DNA from: Magnolia sinica | Taxonomy: Eukaryota; Streptophyta; Magnoliopsida; Magnoliales; Magnoliaceae | NCBI RefSeq assembly: GCF_029962835.1 | Contig: NC_080589.1 | Location: forward strand, 17,257,586 to 17,321,585 | Length of the DNA stretch: 64,000 nt | Direction of reading: 5' to 3' | Part shown: piece by piece, positions 61,301 to 64,000 of the stretch | Layout: every line of letters starts with the position of its first letter | Numbering within the stretch: the first letter of the stretch is position 1 | Notes under the pieces: model-generated | What the model saw: only the letters and a program-made list of their open reading frames with translations | What the model was told of the DNA's origin: nothing | Databases searched by the model: none | Program-made: the position numbers and the translations under genes

Positions 61301-62845
61301 AAAGTAGATCAAGGCAGGCCACAATACATGTAGCCGCAATTTTACATTGTTCTCCTTGTTGTGTCTCATCTAATTTTTTTTATCGGCCTGATCTTTTGAA
61401 TGTACGGTGAACATAATGTTCATCACCCGATGGACATGGTGGATTTCACACATACAACAGGGGACCCCAAAGAGCTTGGGTGTTTGATGCAACTGTTGAA
61501 GACTATTACAGTCCAGTACCAACCATAATTCTCAGCCATTAGGCATGTTACAAGTGCATTGCACTTGCAAGATTGGTCCACGGTGGCGAAGTTAATTGTC
61601 ATTTATTCCGTCTCTCAGTGGTTGGTCCACCTTTGCCAGGGTGGAGGGGTCCACCTTCAACCTTTGCCATGGGTATTTCTCTTGGTTTCATTCCCAATAT
61701 AGAAAGAAGAATTATATGGTTCCCCCACTGGATTTTGTATTAAGTGGGTGCCATGGTGGTTCAGGTGGGCACGAACCGTTGATCCAATGGGATCTATTGG
61801 GGATGGTGGGTCTAGGAAAATATCGGAGAATAGATTATCCCAACCCGTTGATTGTTAGTGGATCCTTGCTATAATCTCCTTAACATCTTCTTGCATGCAA
61901 TCAAAGGTCTCTTTTTCAGGCATCCCCTGTTCATGATAGGGCTCATCAGATCACCTGTCTGTACCCACCAAAACCACGGGCCCTTCTTGTCTATGGATTT
62001 CCCACACATTAAGGGCGTGTTTGGGCACTGGGATTGGAAGAGATTAGGTGGGATGGAATTGCATCTGGTCCCGTGCCAATTCCACTCTATGTTTGCGGGG
62101 AGGGGGGGGGGGAGGATGGAAAAGCTGTCGATGGAATTGCATTGGGTCCCATGCCAATTTCACTCCATGTTAGCAAGTTGTGTAGGTCCCACTATGATGT
62201 GTAGGTTAGATCCACGCCGTCCACCCATTTTTTGAGATTATTTTAAAGCATGGGCCAAAAAATCAGGTTAATCTAAAGCTCAAGTGGACCCCACCATAGA
62301 AAGCAACGGAGATTGAATACTTACCGTTGAAAACTTCAATGGGGCTATATAAGTTTTGGATCTACCTCATTTTTAGGCCCATGCTATAAAATGAGGTTAC
62401 AAAACAAATGAACGGTCTAGATATAACACATGTGTGTTATTCTCAATAACTTCGTATGATGGTTAGTATATCCATTCAATGTACCACCGGATTACCAACA
62501 AAGGATGGAATTATTCTTATCCCATGGCAACAGGGTAATTATGTTTTTTGAATCCCATCCCACCGAATCCCTTCCAATCCCAACGCCCAAACACGCCCTA
62601 AGCAAACTGAGTGCATCTGTGGTTGGAAATTCTTCTTCTGCTTCTGAATTACAGGAAACATTTTATTTTTTTATTTTTAATCATGGATGCAGGTTTCACC
62701 AGGCTCAAATTGTGTGTTTGCGCAAGATGTCGCTGCGATCAACCCCGTAGACAAGCATTGCTGCATCTTGGGGGAGCTCAACAAGCGGGCCATAGTAACA
62801 CCGGATGTAGACTCCCTCTTAGATGGTATATCGAATTTGGAGTAA
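55372..62845 (+). CDS. RPC4: RNA polymerase III subunit RPC4 (ten exons)
   Basis: RPC4 (POLR3D in humans, C53 in yeast) pairs with RPC5 as a TFIIF-like part of nuclear RNA polymerase III, acting in initiation, termination and reinitiation. Exons: 55372-55404, 55499-55554, 55771-55825, 56277-56316, 59137-59253, 59361-59416, 59513-59573, 60226-60317, 60404-60703, 62693-62845. All nine introns are GT-AG, every junction keeps frame, and the product is 320 residues, normal for plants. Hallmarks are MKFVPKIPPRKLPRPEPK (residues 12-29), ELLKRVKENFGRNGPKVDKK, YPSLLPLRRPYSGDP (~125-139) and the conserved C-terminal domain: FQLPASLPLVKRSAS, LEELPAGFMGKMLVYKSGAV, LGELNKRAIVTPDVDSLLD. Family assignment is from remembered plant RPC4 sequences. 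The first exon (11 residues) is the least certain: the bases before its ATG also look like a splice acceptor, so an upstream noncoding exon is possible. No stop lies within the model. Confidence 0.9.
56317..59136 (+). other. RPC4 intron 4 (2.8 kb)
   Basis: This long intron between the exons ending ...GPKVDKK and starting ...AVEQVPSFG holds a LINE fragment, a CTT microsatellite (56698-56726), a ~29-bp tandem duplication (58061-58118, CTATACTGTATGGGAAGTAGG) and GACTCGA-rich DNA near 57695-57860 that looks like part of a MITE. Donor GTAAGC, acceptor TTGCAG. Confidence 0.8.
56849..57060 (+). pseudogene. LINE reverse-transcriptase ORF remnant (C-terminal)
   Basis: Short runs RIKKECIPRSLGVAPI and, further on, RRRPKRTRIKVA match the conserved tail of plant non-LTR retrotransposon ORF2 proteins (RNECIR-LGVAPI, LRWFGHV-RRP, RGRPKRTW-type). 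Stops and frame changes separate the matches, and no other LINE part is nearby. It is a 5'-truncated, degraded insertion in an RPC4 intron. Confidence 0.65.
59732..60100. mobile_element. Tourist-like MITE in RPC4 intron 7
   Basis: This 369-bp element has perfect 14-bp inverted ends GGGGTTGTTTGGCA/TGCCAAACAACCCC, flanked by TTA at 59729-59731 and 60101-60103. It is the PIF/Harbinger (Tourist) pattern. It has no coding capacity and is rich in AAATCC/GGATTT words. It makes up more than half of this 652-bp intron. Confidence 0.92.
60491..60592 (+). repeat. Coding minisatellite in RPC4 exon 9
   Basis: Three tandem 11-12-residue units (TADGSEPSTKEK, TDGLEPSTKEA, ADGSKPSRRRG; residues ~200-233) lie in the acidic/basic linker before the conserved C-terminal domain. 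All unit changes keep frame. Confidence 0.85.
60704..62692 (+). other. RPC4 intron 9 (2.0 kb)
   Basis: Donor GTGAGT, acceptor ATGCAG. It holds a Tourist-like MITE (62013-62598) and GTGGGACAC/ATGATGTATC foldback-family pieces near 61185-61320; 61320-62010 shows no clear feature. Confidence 0.8.
62013..62598. mobile_element. Tourist-like MITE in RPC4 intron 9, with nested foldback
   Basis: The inverted ends GGGCGTGTTTGGGC/GCCCAAACACGCCC are flanked by TAA at 62010-62012 and 62599-62601. Subterminal GGGATTGGAAG.. / ..CTTCCAATCCC match further. The interior 62160-62470 is a copy of the GTGGGCYCCAC foldback family (CCCACTATGATGTG, CTCAAGTGGACCCCACCATAG), so one MITE sits inside another. A poly-G run lies at 62100-62112. 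Confidence 0.9.
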
Positions 62846-62878
62846 TTTTGTTTAGATCTTCAACAGGATATGATTCAA

Positions 62879-62901
62879 TTGAGAGAGAGAGAGAGAGAGA
62901 G
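62879..62901 (+). repeat. (GA)n microsatellite in the convergent 3' spacer
   Basis: About 11 GA units lie 34 bp after the RPC4 stop codon, within the 165-bp spacer that both 3' untranslated regions must share or overlap. Confidence 0.9.
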
Positions 62902-63010
62902 GGAGGAAACGTAGATCACATGTACCATAAAGAATACATTGCCATTCATATATCAATTTAACCATATGTTTGGTTTACCCAAACTTGGTCAAGATCTTAT
63001 TTACAAGAAG

Positions 63011-63589
63011 TTAGGCTGATTTTGTCATCATCTGCATAAACTCTTCAAAATTCACAGCTCCGTCGCCATTCCGATCGACACCTTTGATCATTCTCTTACA
63101 GTCAGACAATGACGCTTTCTCCCCCATCATGCGCAGAACACCGTGGAGCTCTTCTGCAGAGATCAGCCCATTATTGTCTCGGTCGAAGACGGTAAAAGCA
63201 TTCCTCAGGTCTTCTATACACTTTGCCGAATCGGTCTCCATTGTGTTCACAGATATGAATTCTTCCAAGCTGATGTACCCGTCCATGTTCAGGTCCGCCG
63301 CCTGCATCATTGACTCGACCTCTTCATCAGTCCCTGGGCTTCCCAGACACCGGAGCATAGCCTGGAGCTCAGACGATGAGATCTTGCCATCGCCATTCGC
63401 ATCGTACTTGTCGAACACCTGGCGCAGATCATTAGAGTCTTGGATCCGGATGGCAACAGCGGACGGTGGCGAACCGGGCGATTCCGAGGCGCTGCTGCTG
63501 GAGGAGACGGAGGAGTCCAGTGAGGATTTCCGGCTCCTGTATTTCGACGGTTTCTTCGCCTTGTTGAGGCCGAAGAAGCTTCTCCCCAT
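63011..63589 (-). CDS. Calmodulin-like protein with four EF-hands
   Basis: The single-exon, 192-residue protein is a calcium sensor that probably changes shape on calcium binding and contacts target proteins. Residues 1-50 are a basic, then serine-rich tail (MGRSFFGLNKAKKPSKYRSR) without the Ser/Thr at position 6 expected for N-myristoylation. Four EF-hand loops follow: D63-E74 (DANGDGKISSSE), D99-E110 (DLNMDGYISLEE), D136-E147 (DRDNNGLISAEE) and D172-E183 (DRNGDGAVNFEE). All have acidic residues at loop positions 1 and 12 and glycine at 6, so all four should bind calcium. The order and tail fit plant CML proteins; I cannot assign a numbered CML. The start is the first ATG after a TATA-box upstream. 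It has higher GC than the surrounding repeats and no lesions, so it is a likely functional gene. Confidence 0.96.
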   Translation of the reverse strand: MGRSFFGLNKAKKPSKYRSRKSSLDSSVSSSSSASESPGSPPSAVAIRIQDSNDLRQVFDKYDANGDGKISSSELQAMLRCLGSPGTDEEVESMMQAADLNMDGYISLEEFISVNTMETDSAKCIEDLRNAFTVFDRDNNGLISAEELHGVLRMMGEKASLSDCKRMIKGVDRNGDGAVNFEEFMQMMTKSA

Positions 63590-63780
63590 CGTTCTTGAGA
63601 TGATTATGAGAAACCCAAATGCGAATTAGGAAGAAAAATCCGAGAAAATAAAAAATCTCCCCAAGAAGATGTAACGTGCAGAGGTGGGAATTTTCTTATT
63701 CTAGAAAGCTCCAGAACTCTCTTGTAGGAGAAGAACAGTTAATGGAATTGTCTTGGGTTTTGGTGGTGGGTGGAGCAAGA

Positions 63781-63788
63781 TTTTATAG
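63781..63788 (-). promoter_or_regulatory. TATA box of the calmodulin-like gene
   Basis: On the minus strand CTATAAAA lies about 190 bp upstream of the start codon. This implies transcription starting near 63755 and a leader of about 160 bp. Confidence 0.65.
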
Positions 63789-64000
63789 ACCATGCCTGGG
63801 TGATACGCGTCGCGATGAGATTGGTCAGCTAAAATAGCCGTTGGTTGGGCGTTAAAAGGGGCCATTTCGACGGGGACGGATTTGGACGAACATGGAAAAT
63901 ATCGAGGCAGGGTGTCGTTGCACACGTGTCGGCCCCTGAAGGGCCCTCGATTCACGAGTTGTAAGTTTCGACCACATCTGTCCTCGACTTGCTTTGGGAA
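63789..64000. other. Upstream promoter region of the calmodulin-like gene
   Basis: No further gene is seen to the window edge. ACGT-core words (GCACACGTGTCGG, 63921-63933; GATACGCGTCGC, 63802-63813) are present and resemble plant stress/ABA- and calmodulin-responsive (CGCGT, CACGTG) elements. Function is inferred only. Confidence 0.35.

Noticed and set aside
63084-63629. 181-residue plus-strand open frame opposite the calmodulin-like gene
   Set aside because: It is the antisense shadow of the EF-hand coding region and has no recognisable domain.
63701-63955. 84-residue minus-strand open frame upstream of the calmodulin-like gene
   Set aside because: It overlaps the TATA box and promoter of that gene and shows no protein similarity.

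Overview
This window is nuclear DNA of a flowering plant. It has spliced genes with GT-AG introns, Ty1/Copia and Ty3/Gypsy LTR elements of plant type, Tourist-like and hAT MITEs, a LINE fragment and a telobox-rich stretch. Many foldback repeats carry a GTGGGCCCACCATGATG-like motif that I associate, from memory only, with magnoliid-type genomes. Two host genes are supported, both in the last 9 kb; the first ~50 kb is almost entirely nested transposons.

Layout: (1) 1-1465, intergenic with a SINE-like fragment. (2) 1466-6778, a Copia element on the + strand with 365-bp LTRs and target duplication GTTTG. (3) 7257-12942, a Copia element on the - strand with 832-bp LTRs and target duplication ATGAT, set in a foldback-rich site. 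(4) 12969-17083, a foldback MITE, a hAT transposase fossil, tandem repeats, a Gypsy-LTR-like piece and a long TA microsatellite. (5) 17084-47057, one ~30-kb Athila-like Gypsy element (target duplication CATAT) split by a ~19.8-kb insertion (24375-44129, target duplication GTTAA). That insertion holds a second Gypsy element with only gag, and within it a minus-strand Gypsy element with gag and protease between two ~3.56-kb direct repeats. (6) 47058-54471, intergenic, with a Copia-LTR-like remnant, a 2.2-kb Tourist/Harbinger-type element (target duplication TTA) and nested foldback repeats. (7) 54480-55145, a hAT-type MITE with an 8-bp target duplication, just upstream of a gene.

(8) 55372-62845 (+) is a ten-exon host gene for the RNA polymerase III subunit RPC4. 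I assembled it by hand from short exons, nearly all too small to stand out as open reading frames; every splice junction keeps frame and gives 320 residues. Its introns hold two Tourist MITEs, a LINE fragment and nested foldbacks. (9) 63589-63011 (-) is an intact single-exon calmodulin-like protein with four EF-hands. It is convergent with RPC4, with only 165 bp between the stop codons.

LTR divergences counted by eye on samples are ~3.6% (first Copia), ~8% (second Copia), ~9% (Athila and the first nested Gypsy) and ~4% (the innermost repeats). This agrees with the nesting order. All LTR elements are broken fossils. I found no unknown multi-gene system. The points most worth a second look are the nested Gypsy architecture with its compound 3.56-kb repeat, the duplicated polypurine tracts, the TCGATGACATCGA-type motif shared by unrelated LTRs, and the transposon-loaded RPC4 locus.
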